A stretch of 9,248 nt of DNA, taken from SZUA-229 sp041589455 (GTDB taxonomy: Bacteria; Pseudomonadota; Gammaproteobacteria; SZUA-229). Made by a program: the position numbers and the translations under genes. The notes beneath the pieces were generated by a model. It was not told the DNA's origin. It worked only from the letters and a program-made list of their open reading frames with translations, and searched no databases. Shown here piece by piece: positions 1-5,424 of the stretch (positions are counted from its first letter, which is position 1; each line of letters starts with the position of its first letter). The DNA lies in the NCBI GenBank assembly GCA_041589455.1, contig JBFHVQ010000094.1:1-9248 (forward strand), read 5' to 3'.

Positions 1-489
1 GACAACCTTAACTGGGGACACAGCTTAAAACGTGATCTTAAAACTGTATTTACCGAATCACAGGATTTACGTTTTGAGGTCTTTAATGACTGGCTACCCA
101 CTGATAACTGTTTTGTCAGTCTGGATACACAGGTAAAAGACAAATGGAAGTCTCCTGTTGCAAAGGTGCGTCTTGGTTATCACCCACATGATCTCAAAGT
201 GGGAGAATATCTGGCATCAAAAGCAGAAATGGTACTTAGACAGATGGGTGCTGATAATATACGTTCGAGTGTAAGTGGTTCTCCCCCACCTAACTTGATG
301 GCCGGTGGGTGTCGTTTCGGCACCGATATAAGAACCTCTGTACTAAATGCCGATTGTCAGGTACATGATGCTGAAAATCTTTATGTCACTGATGGAAGTT
401 TCATGCCTACAGGAGGTAGCGTACCTTATACCTGGACAATCTACGCTAATGCGTTTCGTGTGGCTGACATCATTAAAAGACGAGTATAG
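1..489 (+). CDS. GMC-family FAD-dependent oxidoreductase, C-terminal part (5' end outside window)
   Basis: The frame is open from base 1 to a TAG at 487-489, giving about 162 residues with no start in view, so the gene begins upstream. The last third carries the C-terminal signature of glucose-methanol-choline flavoproteins: a GGCRFGTD segment, then NLYVTDGSFMPTGG, then a TIYANAFRVADII helix that closes the FAD site. The family oxidises alcohols, sugars or related substrates with FAD and has a catalytic His/Asn region near this end. Here the usual Asn-Pro after the glycine pair reads Val-Pro (GGSVPYTWT), and the segment before GGCRFG is PNLMA rather than the His-containing form common in the family. 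This may mark a subfamily or altered chemistry. The substrate cannot be told. The next gene starts 166 bases downstream on the same strand, so co-transcription is possible but not shown. Confidence 0.88.
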   Translation, partial: DNLNWGHSLKRDLKTVFTESQDLRFEVFNDWLPTDNCFVSLDTQVKDKWKSPVAKVRLGYHPHDLKVGEYLASKAEMVLRQMGADNIRSSVSGSPPPNLMAGGCRFGTDIRTSVLNADCQVHDAENLYVTDGSFMPTGGSVPYTWTIYANAFRVADIIKRRV

Positions 490-514
490 GCCGCCTCTTA
501 CATTCACTTAAAAC

Positions 515-551
515 TGTGTCATATCACACAAATAGTGTTTGGTATGACACA
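515..551. repeat. 9-bp inverted repeat between the oxidoreductase and exbB
   Basis: TGTGTCATA (515-523) and TATGACACA (543-551) are perfect complements. Inside them ACAC (526-529) pairs with GTGT (535-538) around an AAATA loop, so a two-part hairpin can form. It lies 26 bases after the oxidoreductase stop codon. No run of T follows on the plus strand, so it is not a standard intrinsic terminator. It could be an RNA 3'-end hairpin or an operator with two half-sites. Confidence 0.4.
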
Positions 552-595
552 ATAATCTAAAACAGCAAACCATTAAATCCTTCTAATTCAGCAAC

Positions 596-624
596 TTATA
601 ACCTGGTGTTAAAATTGCTATATA
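596..624 (+). promoter_or_regulatory. weak candidate sigma-70 promoter for exbB-exbD-tonB
   Basis: TATATA at 619-624 could be a -10 element, with TTATAA at 596-601 as a poor -35 (three of six consensus bases) across a 17-base spacer. This would place transcription start about 25 bases before the exbB ATG. I see no convincing Fur box (GATAATGATAATCATTATC type) here, although iron control is common for such operons. The call rests on spacing in AT-rich DNA and is tentative. Confidence 0.22.
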
Positions 625-655
625 TGTAGAAAGTTCTCAAGCAAAAAGGTTATTC

Positions 656-1318
656 ATGGACATTGCTGAAATTCTAGATAAAGGCGGCATTATTGTCTGG
701 CTATTACTTGGCTATTCATTCATTTCACTAATTATCGTCATTGAGCGACTGATACATTACAGCCTGACAAAAAAACCTGTCAAAGACTTTGAACAAGGCC
801 TGGACGATGCAATCAGACAACAAAATGTCGGTAGCTGGCTGAAAAATATGCATGGTCCTGAAGCCAGGCTAATGCAAGCGATATATAGTGCTTGGAAAAA
901 CAACATTCATGACTTGCAAAGCGTTGCAAGTAGAAAAGGCTCAGAAGAGCTTATACGAATGCAAAGGGGTTTTAGAACACTTTCAATCATGGGCAACACA
1001 GCACCCTTACTCGGTTTACTGGGAACCATCATCGGAATGATTAAAGCTTTTATGGTGATTCAGGTCGCTGGTGGCCAGGTAGATGCACAGGCATTGGCTG
1101 GAGGAATCTGGGAAGCCATGTTAACAACCGGAGTTGGACTGGCTGTGTCTATTCCCATTTTATTAATTCTACATTTTCTAGAAGGAATAACAGAACGCAG
1201 AGCCATCACCATGAAAGACTACTCGATGCAGCTACTTGAACGTATTAGTCATCTCGATGAAGCTGACGAACAGAATCAGACAACGGCATTGAAAAAGGGT
1301 CTGATACATGCAGTTTGA
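656..1318 (+). CDS. exbB: ExbB / MotA-TolQ-ExbB family proton channel subunit
   Basis: This 220-residue inner-membrane protein forms, with ExbD, the proton-driven motor that energises TonB. Three hydrophobic segments are visible: residues 12-33, about 113-137 and about 150-175, with a cytoplasmic loop between the first and second. The signature GNTAPLLGLLGTIIGM lies at 113-128. T124, E153 and T158 appear to correspond to the channel residues Thr148, Glu176 and Thr181 of E. coli ExbB; the E-to-T spacing is identical, the T-to-E spacing one residue longer. The long N-terminal periplasmic extension of E. coli ExbB is absent, which resembles the shorter ExbB2/TonB2-type systems, and no TtpC-like gene is adjacent. 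AAGG (646-649) ends six bases before the ATG. The stop overlaps the exbD start by 11 bases, indicating translational coupling. TolQ is the main alternative, but the downstream TonB argues for ExbB. Confidence 0.93.
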   Translation: MDIAEILDKGGIIVWLLLGYSFISLIIVIERLIHYSLTKKPVKDFEQGLDDAIRQQNVGSWLKNMHGPEARLMQAIYSAWKNNIHDLQSVASRKGSEELIRMQRGFRTLSIMGNTAPLLGLLGTIIGMIKAFMVIQVAGGQVDAQALAGGIWEAMLTTGVGLAVSIPILLILHFLEGITERRAITMKDYSMQLLERISHLDEADEQNQTTALKKGLIHAV

Positions 1319-1718
1319 AGGTTATAAACAGGGAACCAGAGTGCCGAATCTGACACCTCTCATCGATATTGTTTTCCTGTTGTTGATCTTTTTTATGCTG
1401 ACATCGCATTTTGTACGTGAAGAAACCATAAATATTGAGTTACCCCATGCTGAAACAGGTAACCAGCTGGATGTACAGGACATACTGGAAATAACACTTA
1501 CCGCAAACGGGAAATATTACTATCGTAATAATGAATATACCGTTAAACAATTAGAGGCCGTTATTTCAACACAACTATCACAACAACAATCTAAAACCGT
1601 ATATATCCGGGGTGACCAGACAAGTAACCTTGGAAATGCAATACATGTAATTGATATAGCACGCAAATCCGGTGCCAGATCAGTTGAAGTGGTAACGGAA
1701 AATCATGTTGGCAACTGA
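1308..1718 (+). CDS. exbD: ExbD / TolR family proton-channel subunit
   Basis: A 136-residue inner-membrane protein with one transmembrane helix at about 15-35 and a periplasmic domain. The helix begins with the family motif NLTPLIDIVFLLLIFFML. D20 in this motif matches the essential proton-carrying aspartate (Asp25 in E. coli ExbD). The periplasmic part contains the typical strand VYIRGDQTSNLGNAIHVIDIA and ends near ARSVEVVTE, as in ExbD/TolR proteins, where this region touches TonB. The start lies inside the end of exbB; AAGGG at 1295-1299 sits eight bases before the ATG. The last codons overlap the tonB start by 14 bases. Gene order exbB-exbD-tonB with overlaps says the three products are made together. 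Confidence 0.94.
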   Translation: MQFEGYKQGTRVPNLTPLIDIVFLLLIFFMLTSHFVREETINIELPHAETGNQLDVQDILEITLTANGKYYYRNNEYTVKQLEAVISTQLSQQQSKTVYIRGDQTSNLGNAIHVIDIARKSGARSVEVVTENHVGN

Positions 1719-2376
1719 TATTAAAATCTGGCTTAGCTCATTTTTCATCACCTGTCTGGTGTATGCAGGGCTACTATCCCAATGGCAAAGTACTGGATTT
1801 AACATGCAAGTGAAACAACAAGTATCACCTGTAATCAGCCGTTTAACCTTTAGCCTCCGATCTGCTGAAGCAATACCAGAGAAGATCAAACAACCTGAAA
1901 TTAGAAAATCAGAAGAAAGACCTGTTAGTAAGCCTGTACCTCAAAAAAGAACAAAACCAGTGAAGTCTGCGAAACAGCTAACTGTAGCGGATACATCACA
2001 ACTGAAGCCTGAAGAAACTGTCGCTGAGCTTTCAAAGCAAGGAGTAGACAACACGCATAAACTGGTTGCAGCCAGTGAGGCTATTATTGAAAAGGCGAAT
2101 AATAACTACATGGAAAAGCTATTAAGCCATATAGAACAGTTCAAATATTACCCGGGCGCAGCCAGAAGGCGTGGTATCGAAGGCAAAGTAAATATACGAA
2201 TATCAATTAGCCCTTCGGGGGAAATAGTAACAGTAGAGACAACAGGCCAGTATAAGTTACTCAATCAGGCAGCTAGAGGTGCTATTGAAACTGCTAGCCC
2301 ATTACCTTCACTACCTGCTAGGCATACCGTTCCATTAGACATCGAGTTTACAATTGAATATACACTCAGTGGTTAA
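1705..2376 (+). CDS. tonB: TonB-family energy transducer, short TonB2-like form
   Basis: TonB spans the periplasm and passes ExbB/ExbD energy to outer-membrane receptors for siderophores, haem or vitamin B12. This 223-residue protein has an N-terminal signal anchor (about 7-26), a Lys/Pro-rich stretch with repeated KP/PV units (about 60-92), a linker, and a C-terminal TonB domain (about 133-223). The domain carries the expected YYPGAARRRGIEGKV (148-162) and ISPSGEI (168-174) elements. The start overlaps exbD by 14 bases; CGGA upstream is a weak ribosome site. Odd point: the anchor helix SSFFITCLVYAGLL has no histidine. Aligned on the AGLL that it shares with E. coli TonB, T16 occupies the place of the functionally critical His20, while S12 matches Ser16. 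No strong terminator follows the stop. The family call is secure; the receptor partner is unknown. Confidence 0.92.
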   Translation: MLATDIKIWLSSFFITCLVYAGLLSQWQSTGFNMQVKQQVSPVISRLTFSLRSAEAIPEKIKQPEIRKSEERPVSKPVPQKRTKPVKSAKQLTVADTSQLKPEETVAELSKQGVDNTHKLVAASEAIIEKANNNYMEKLLSHIEQFKYYPGAARRRGIEGKVNIRISISPSGEIVTVETTGQYKLLNQAARGAIETASPLPSLPARHTVPLDIEFTIEYTLSG

Positions 2377-2407
2377 TTAAGAAGCATACTGAATCAATCA
2401 AGACTAT

Positions 2408-2515
2408 TTATATGACTGAACTATGACTTTTAGTAGTTTTAGCCCAGGTGGTTAGGTCTTTGTCGGCTAAGCTTGATGAATCCATTAATAAACTGGGAAA
2501 GTGCACACGACTCAT
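2408..2515 (-). CDS. possible 35-residue small protein, unrecognised
   Basis: An ATG at 2515-2513 opens a 35-codon frame ending in TAA at 2410-2408. The product starts MSRVHFPSLLMDSSS and ends TTKSHSSVI; it is hydrophilic, with no signal peptide or membrane segment. GGTGA lies nine bases before the ATG, a good Shine-Dalgarno-like match. The frame sits about 125 bases downstream of the predicted FNR-type promoter on the same strand. The same frame can be followed back to an ATG at 2632, interrupted only by three TGA codons and no TAA or TAG, so it could also be the tail of a decayed gene. I do not recognise it, and chance remains likely for a frame this short. Confidence 0.22.
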   Translation of the reverse strand: MSRVHFPSLLMDSSSLADKDLTTWAKTTKSHSSVI

Positions 2516-2535
2516 GCAAGACACTCACCGCTTAG

Positions 2536-2598
2536 TTATACTGTGTTTAAGCATTCTGTCTCAATAGACGATTGCTTTCTCTTCAGAAGATTGACCAT
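2536..2598 (-). CDS. possible 20-residue leader peptide or micro-protein
   Basis: A 20-codon frame from ATG at 2598 to TAA at 2536, coding for MVNLLKRKQSSIETECLNTV. AAAGG ends five bases before the ATG, a plausible ribosome site. The ATG is about 41 bases downstream of the start point predicted for the FNR-type promoter. The peptide is basic at its start, with no known motif. It could be a leader peptide, a tiny protein, or a chance frame within a small RNA. Confidence 0.13.
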   Translation of the reverse strand: MVNLLKRKQSSIETECLNTV

Positions 2599-2625
2599 CA
2601 CCACCTTTATCTCGGGCTCCTCATA

Positions 2626-2640
2626 TGTACATTGTGTACA
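2626..2640. promoter_or_regulatory. TGTACA-TTG-TGTACA dyad, candidate operator
   Basis: Two copies of the palindrome TGTACA are separated by three bases (2626-2631 and 2635-2640), so the element has two-fold symmetry apart from the spacer. It covers about the first 14 bases of the transcript predicted from the adjacent minus-strand promoter, the usual place for a repressor to block initiation. I cannot assign it to a named regulator. Confidence 0.4.
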
Positions 2641-2671
2641 ATTATTTTATAGCGCCACCGAAGAAAATAAT
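2641..2671. repeat. 8-bp inverted repeat within the FNR-type promoter
   Basis: ATTATTTT (2641-2648) and AAAATAAT (2664-2671) are perfect complements across a 15-base spacer. The left arm overlaps the minus-strand -10 element and the right arm abuts the FNR-type box. It may be a second protein site, or simply AT-rich symmetry. Confidence 0.35.
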
Positions 2672-2687
2672 CATTGATACACATCAA
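2646..2687 (-). promoter_or_regulatory. FNR-type activator site with class II -10 element, directed leftward
   Basis: TTGAT-ACAC-ATCAA at 2674-2687 matches the FNR/Anr consensus TTGAT-N4-ATCAA at all ten defined bases. On the minus strand, 22 bases separate the box from TATAAA at 2651-2646 (five of six -10 consensus bases). This is the class II spacing in which FNR is centred at -41.5, and it predicts a start near G2639. FNR is an oxygen-sensing iron-sulfur activator that works under anoxia. Because the box is symmetric it could also act rightward. There the nearest TATAAA (2703-2708) lies only 15 bases away, which does not fit class II geometry, so the leftward reading is preferred. The downstream region has no ordinary gene. 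Confidence 0.6.
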
Positions 2688-2718
2688 ATAATATCTAGTT
2701 GATATAAACGTGCCATAA

Positions 2719-2733
2719 ACCTTTGAAAAAGGT
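2719..2733. repeat. small hairpin ACCTTT-GAA-AAAGGT
   Basis: A perfect 6-bp inverted repeat with a three-base loop, in the gene-free stretch upstream of the PilZ gene. No T run follows on either strand, so termination is not supported. Function unknown. Confidence 0.3.
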
Positions 2734-2770
2734 GACAAAGACTCAACAAGGACGATTTCCTAACCTGTAT

Positions 2771-2800
2771 GAATTAACCCAAATAAATTGGGGAAAATTC
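2771..2800. repeat. two-tier hairpin upstream of the PilZ gene
   Basis: GAATT (2771-2775) pairs with AATTC (2796-2800), and inside it CCCAA (2778-2782) pairs with TTGGG (2788-2792) around an ATAAA loop. The parts are separated by a small internal loop. It lies upstream of the proposed PilZ promoter, so it would be in RNA only if transcription starts further left. Confidence 0.3.
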
Positions 2801-2872
2801 TCTTAATGGTATTAGTTCACAATTTTTGTAGTTAATTGGCAAACAAACTGCTCACTTAACCCGAACAAATGG

Positions 2873-2900
2873 TTACAAAAAAAGGATTCATTCCTATAGT
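2873..2900 (+). promoter_or_regulatory. candidate sigma-70 promoter for the PilZ gene
   Basis: TATAGT at 2895-2900 matches five of six -10 consensus bases. TTACAA at 2873-2878 is a weak -35 at 16 bases. Transcription would begin near 2907, leaving a leader of roughly 53 bases before the PilZ start codon. No clear operator is visible close by. Confidence 0.35.
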
Positions 2901-2959
2901 ACATATTAACCAACAAATGACAACGCACCCCTAAATTATTAACAACTGGAGATGCTAGT

Positions 2960-3277
2960 ATGTCAAACCTTCACTTAGAAAATTATGATAGACGCTCATC
3001 GGCTCGAAATTTAATAAATGGAGTAGTACGATTCAAATGCGACGAAGATACAGAATTTAGTAAAGCAATTATCATCGATATTAGTCAAACTGGTATACTC
3101 ATTGGACTAGATAAATCCATGGAAAATAAAACCGAGTTTACGCTAATGTTAGAAGAAGAAGAGAAATATGAAGGACCTATAGAAATACACGCCGTAGTCA
3201 TCAGACTTGATAAATCTCTTGGCGACAACTGCTATACTTATGGGTGTAAAATAAAAGAAATTAATGGCTTTGAGTAA
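2960..3277 (+). CDS. PilZ-domain protein, probable cyclic-di-GMP receptor
   Basis: A 105-residue, single-domain cytoplasmic protein with no signal or membrane segment. It has both halves of the PilZ cyclic-di-GMP-binding signature: RxxxR as R12-SSA-R16, and DxSxxG as D40-IS42-QT-G45, followed by a hydrophobic strand ILIGL. The rest fits the six-stranded PilZ barrel, ending in a YGCKI strand near 93-98. Stand-alone PilZ proteins pass cyclic-di-GMP levels to motility, pili or surface-polysaccharide machinery, but the target is not indicated by its neighbours. The ATG has GGAG (2948-2951) eight bases upstream, a strong ribosome site; a nearby ATG at 2952 is in another frame. The gene is monocistronic by position, isolated by a long upstream gap and facing a convergent gene. 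Confidence 0.88.
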   Translation: MSNLHLENYDRRSSARNLINGVVRFKCDEDTEFSKAIIIDISQTGILIGLDKSMENKTEFTLMLEEEEKYEGPIEIHAVVIRLDKSLGDNCYTYGCKIKEINGFE

Positions 3278-3306
3278 TTAAGCATTAAAAACAATAAACT
3301 ACACAA

Positions 3307-3321
3307 TCTTAAAAATTAAGA
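3307..3321. repeat. AT-rich hairpin between convergent genes
   Basis: TCTTAA (3307-3312) and TTAAGA (3316-3321) form a 6-bp stem with an AAA loop, 30 bases after the PilZ stop codon and 17 bases before the end of the opposing AsmA-like gene. The position suits a shared terminator, but the stem has only one G-C pair per arm and no clean T run, so support is weak. Confidence 0.2.
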
Positions 3322-3337
3322 ACAATAAGGCATCGCT

Positions 3338-5419
3338 TTAAAGAGATATAAGTACCGCTGCCTGCTCACTCATCTCATAGCTAGCTGAACAAACCACAAG
3401 ACGAGATGCAAGCTCACCATTTATATCTACCAGGTAATTCTTAACTTTAGAACTCCTTGATTCAGCCAGTTGCAATAATTTATTTAAGTCCGTTTCAGAC
3501 AAATCACCTTCACTCTGTTCTACAGATTTACTATCATCTGAATGAACTTTATCATTCTTCCCAGGAAATAAAATCAATCTATCTTCCTCTGTAGCAACAC
3601 CACAAAGCGTAATGTGTATACCCGGTCTTTCAAGCATTAGCTTAGCCAGCATATCCAGCTGTAGCAAAGAGTTATTTAATAGGTCGTCATTACCCGCTTT
3701 AAACAAAACAGGATCAAATGTTAGCTTGGTTGCAAGATCAAATAACGACTCAGCCACAAACACCAGACCAAAGGGTGTATAATAGTGTAAAACAGCCTTA
3801 GTAATAGCATGTGAACCTGCTTTGAAAATAACCTCTTTCAGATCAAACTCAGGGTTATCTAAATTTCCAGTAACGGGAACATCCAAGTGAATTTTATTAT
3901 CTCGTTCTCGCAATAAGGATAGCGATGCATTTAAAGGGAACCCAAAGTCACTATTAAGTTTTTCAGCTTCCTGGCTGGCCAAGCTAGTTAAATTAAACTG
4001 ATTAAGCACCATGGATAACTGACTATTTATAATTCCCTTTTTAACATTAATATCAATAACCGAATCAAGCTGACCACTTTTAACACTATGACCTATATGC
4101 TTCATTGCTAATTTATTAAACATACGCAAGTCGAGTCCGTTAACATCTGCATTCCCAATAATGTCTGGAGCATCCTCAAGATGACTAAATGATAGATCCA
4201 GAACAACTGTCGCATGATCGCTTGACTTTACTTGTAGATCAATAGAGGTTATTGAGTCAGCATCAAGCGTATTAATATTGCTTACATTCAGCTTAATTGA
4301 ACTCAATTCAAACGATAATTCCTGACCCTGTCGCTGATCGTCATATCTTACAGGCCCATCAGACAGTAAATTAACGGATCCAATTTTAAATTCAATACTA
4401 TTATCTGTCGGATGCTCACCCTCTTCTGATCCATCTGAGTATTTTTTGTTGCTTGATTGAAGCCAGTAATTGATATCTGAGACGCCGTCATTAGTATACG
4501 AAAAAAACATTTTAGGCTGTTTAATCGATAACGCATCTATCTCCAGTAATACATTGTTAGAATATCTAAGAGGTTTCAGCTGAATCTTATCAAACTGTAA
4601 TAAGTAGTTATCTAATTCACTATCAAAATATTGACGCTCAAGAGCTTTTAGATCATATATGTCTATTTTATCTATCACCAACGAACTCGATTCATATGAA
4701 ATATTGTTTAAATTCAAGTCAGCAAGAGAGAATAGATTTTTATTAAGTGATTGATCAACAACAATAACATCTGTTAAAGAACTTATACCATTTATTGATA
4801 AAATTACACTTGAGTCAGAGGAATTAACCGGTAAATTAACAAACACATTACCGTTATGGTCAAAACGCTCCAAACTCATACAATAATAGTTCTGTCTAAT
4901 ATCATTTTTGATAAATCGCTCAATACATGCACGTACATCAGTTACATGTAGTTTCTGCAGATAAAATTGCCAGCTATTGTTTCTAGTGCCTGATTCAGCA
5001 TTACTAGTGACATATTGCGTTTGTTTAGTAACTATTGGAATGACTACACCTCCAACACTTAACTGACCTGTCGAATCAATTGAACTCTTCAAGTCAAATG
5101 CAGAAATTTCGAGTTCATTAATAACTAGAATATTGTCTTTTAGCGGCCGCCACTGCCAATCTACATGTAGTCTTTCAAGACTAATACGTTTACCTGAATC
5201 ATTCACAACCGATAAGCCAGTTAATGTTAAATGACTATTAATTATGGATATAGATACATCATTTATTGTCAATGAAGCTCCCTGCTGCTCAAACCATTGA
5301 CTACCGATATATTTAACAACGGGTGATAGACCAAGGCGTATTACAATAAGAAGAACTGCAATAAACACAATCACAATTGCAGCTAATACAACTCGTGATC
5401 CAGGTTTTAATAGATTCAT
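3338..5419 (-). CDS. AsmA-like, DUF748-type envelope protein
   Basis: A 693-residue protein with a short cytoplasmic start, one transmembrane helix (about 10-30) and a long periplasmic part. The early region (SLTINDVSISIINSHLTLTGLSV, then LERLHVDWQWRPL and LVINELEISAFDL) has the alternating strands of AsmA/DUF748 proteins, which form long lipid-binding beta-grooves; relatives such as YhdP and TamB are linked to phospholipid movement to the outer membrane. A middle section (about 430-540) repeats the pattern. The last 110 residues contain RPGIHITLCGVA and LAESRSSKVKNYLV, recalling an OmpA-like C-terminal motif, as seen in DUF748 proteins. Many relatives are near or above 1000 residues, so this one is compact. 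The ATG has a GAG-rich ribosome site overlapping the upstream stop codon; only five bases separate it from YihY/BrkB, so the two are co-transcribed and coupled. The exact cargo is unknown. Confidence 0.8.
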   Translation of the reverse strand: MNLLKPGSRVVLAAIVIVFIAVLLIVIRLGLSPVVKYIGSQWFEQQGASLTINDVSISIINSHLTLTGLSVVNDSGKRISLERLHVDWQWRPLKDNILVINELEISAFDLKSSIDSTGQLSVGGVVIPIVTKQTQYVTSNAESGTRNNSWQFYLQKLHVTDVRACIERFIKNDIRQNYYCMSLERFDHNGNVFVNLPVNSSDSSVILSINGISSLTDVIVVDQSLNKNLFSLADLNLNNISYESSSLVIDKIDIYDLKALERQYFDSELDNYLLQFDKIQLKPLRYSNNVLLEIDALSIKQPKMFFSYTNDGVSDINYWLQSSNKKYSDGSEEGEHPTDNSIEFKIGSVNLLSDGPVRYDDQRQGQELSFELSSIKLNVSNINTLDADSITSIDLQVKSSDHATVVLDLSFSHLEDAPDIIGNADVNGLDLRMFNKLAMKHIGHSVKSGQLDSVIDINVKKGIINSQLSMVLNQFNLTSLASQEAEKLNSDFGFPLNASLSLLRERDNKIHLDVPVTGNLDNPEFDLKEVIFKAGSHAITKAVLHYYTPFGLVFVAESLFDLATKLTFDPVLFKAGNDDLLNNSLLQLDMLAKLMLERPGIHITLCGVATEEDRLILFPGKNDKVHSDDSKSVEQSEGDLSETDLNKLLQLAESRSSKVKNYLVDINGELASRLVVCSASYEMSEQAAVLISL

Positions 5420-5424
5420 AATCT

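Larger units (their letters stand above)
2377..2959. other. 583-base gene-poor region between tonB and the PilZ gene
   Basis: No ordinary-length gene is present on either strand. The region holds a perfect FNR-type box with a matching minus-strand -10 element (2646-2687), a TGTACA dyad (2626-2640), several small inverted repeats and two tiny minus-strand reading frames. A 6-bp inverted repeat, TTAGCC (2439-2444) and GGCTAA (2465-2470), lies closer to tonB but has no T run on either side, so it is not a clear terminator. The right-hand part contains hairpins at 2719-2733 and 2771-2800 and a candidate plus-strand promoter for the PilZ gene (2873-2900). I see no tRNA, rRNA or insertion-sequence ends. 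Confidence 0.6.

Noticed and set aside
490..655. Fur or CRP site in front of exbB
   Set aside because: No stretch resembles GATAATGATAATCATTATC. TGTG-N6-CACA at 515-528 is two bases shorter than a CRP core (TGTGA-N6-TCACA), so it was not called.
1680..1889. 69-codon minus-strand frame across the exbD-tonB junction
   Set aside because: It lies opposite two well-supported overlapping genes and its product shows no recognisable feature.
2439..2470. Intrinsic terminator for tonB or the leftward transcript
   Set aside because: TTAGCC and GGCTAA form only six pairs around a 20-base loop with no T run on either side.
2536..2632. Selenoprotein with in-frame TGA codons
   Set aside because: Three TGAs occur in about 75 codons, but no SECIS-like hairpin was evident just after them and no known selenoprotein motif is present. 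Decay or chance explains it better.
2408..2640. Homologue of the E. coli FNR-activated small RNA FnrS
   Set aside because: The promoter logic is similar, but I see no sequence resemblance and no terminal hairpin with a T run, so no name was transferred.
4348..4536. 62-codon minus-strand frame inside the AsmA-like gene
   Set aside because: It is in another frame of a convincing long gene on the same strand, with no motif of its own.
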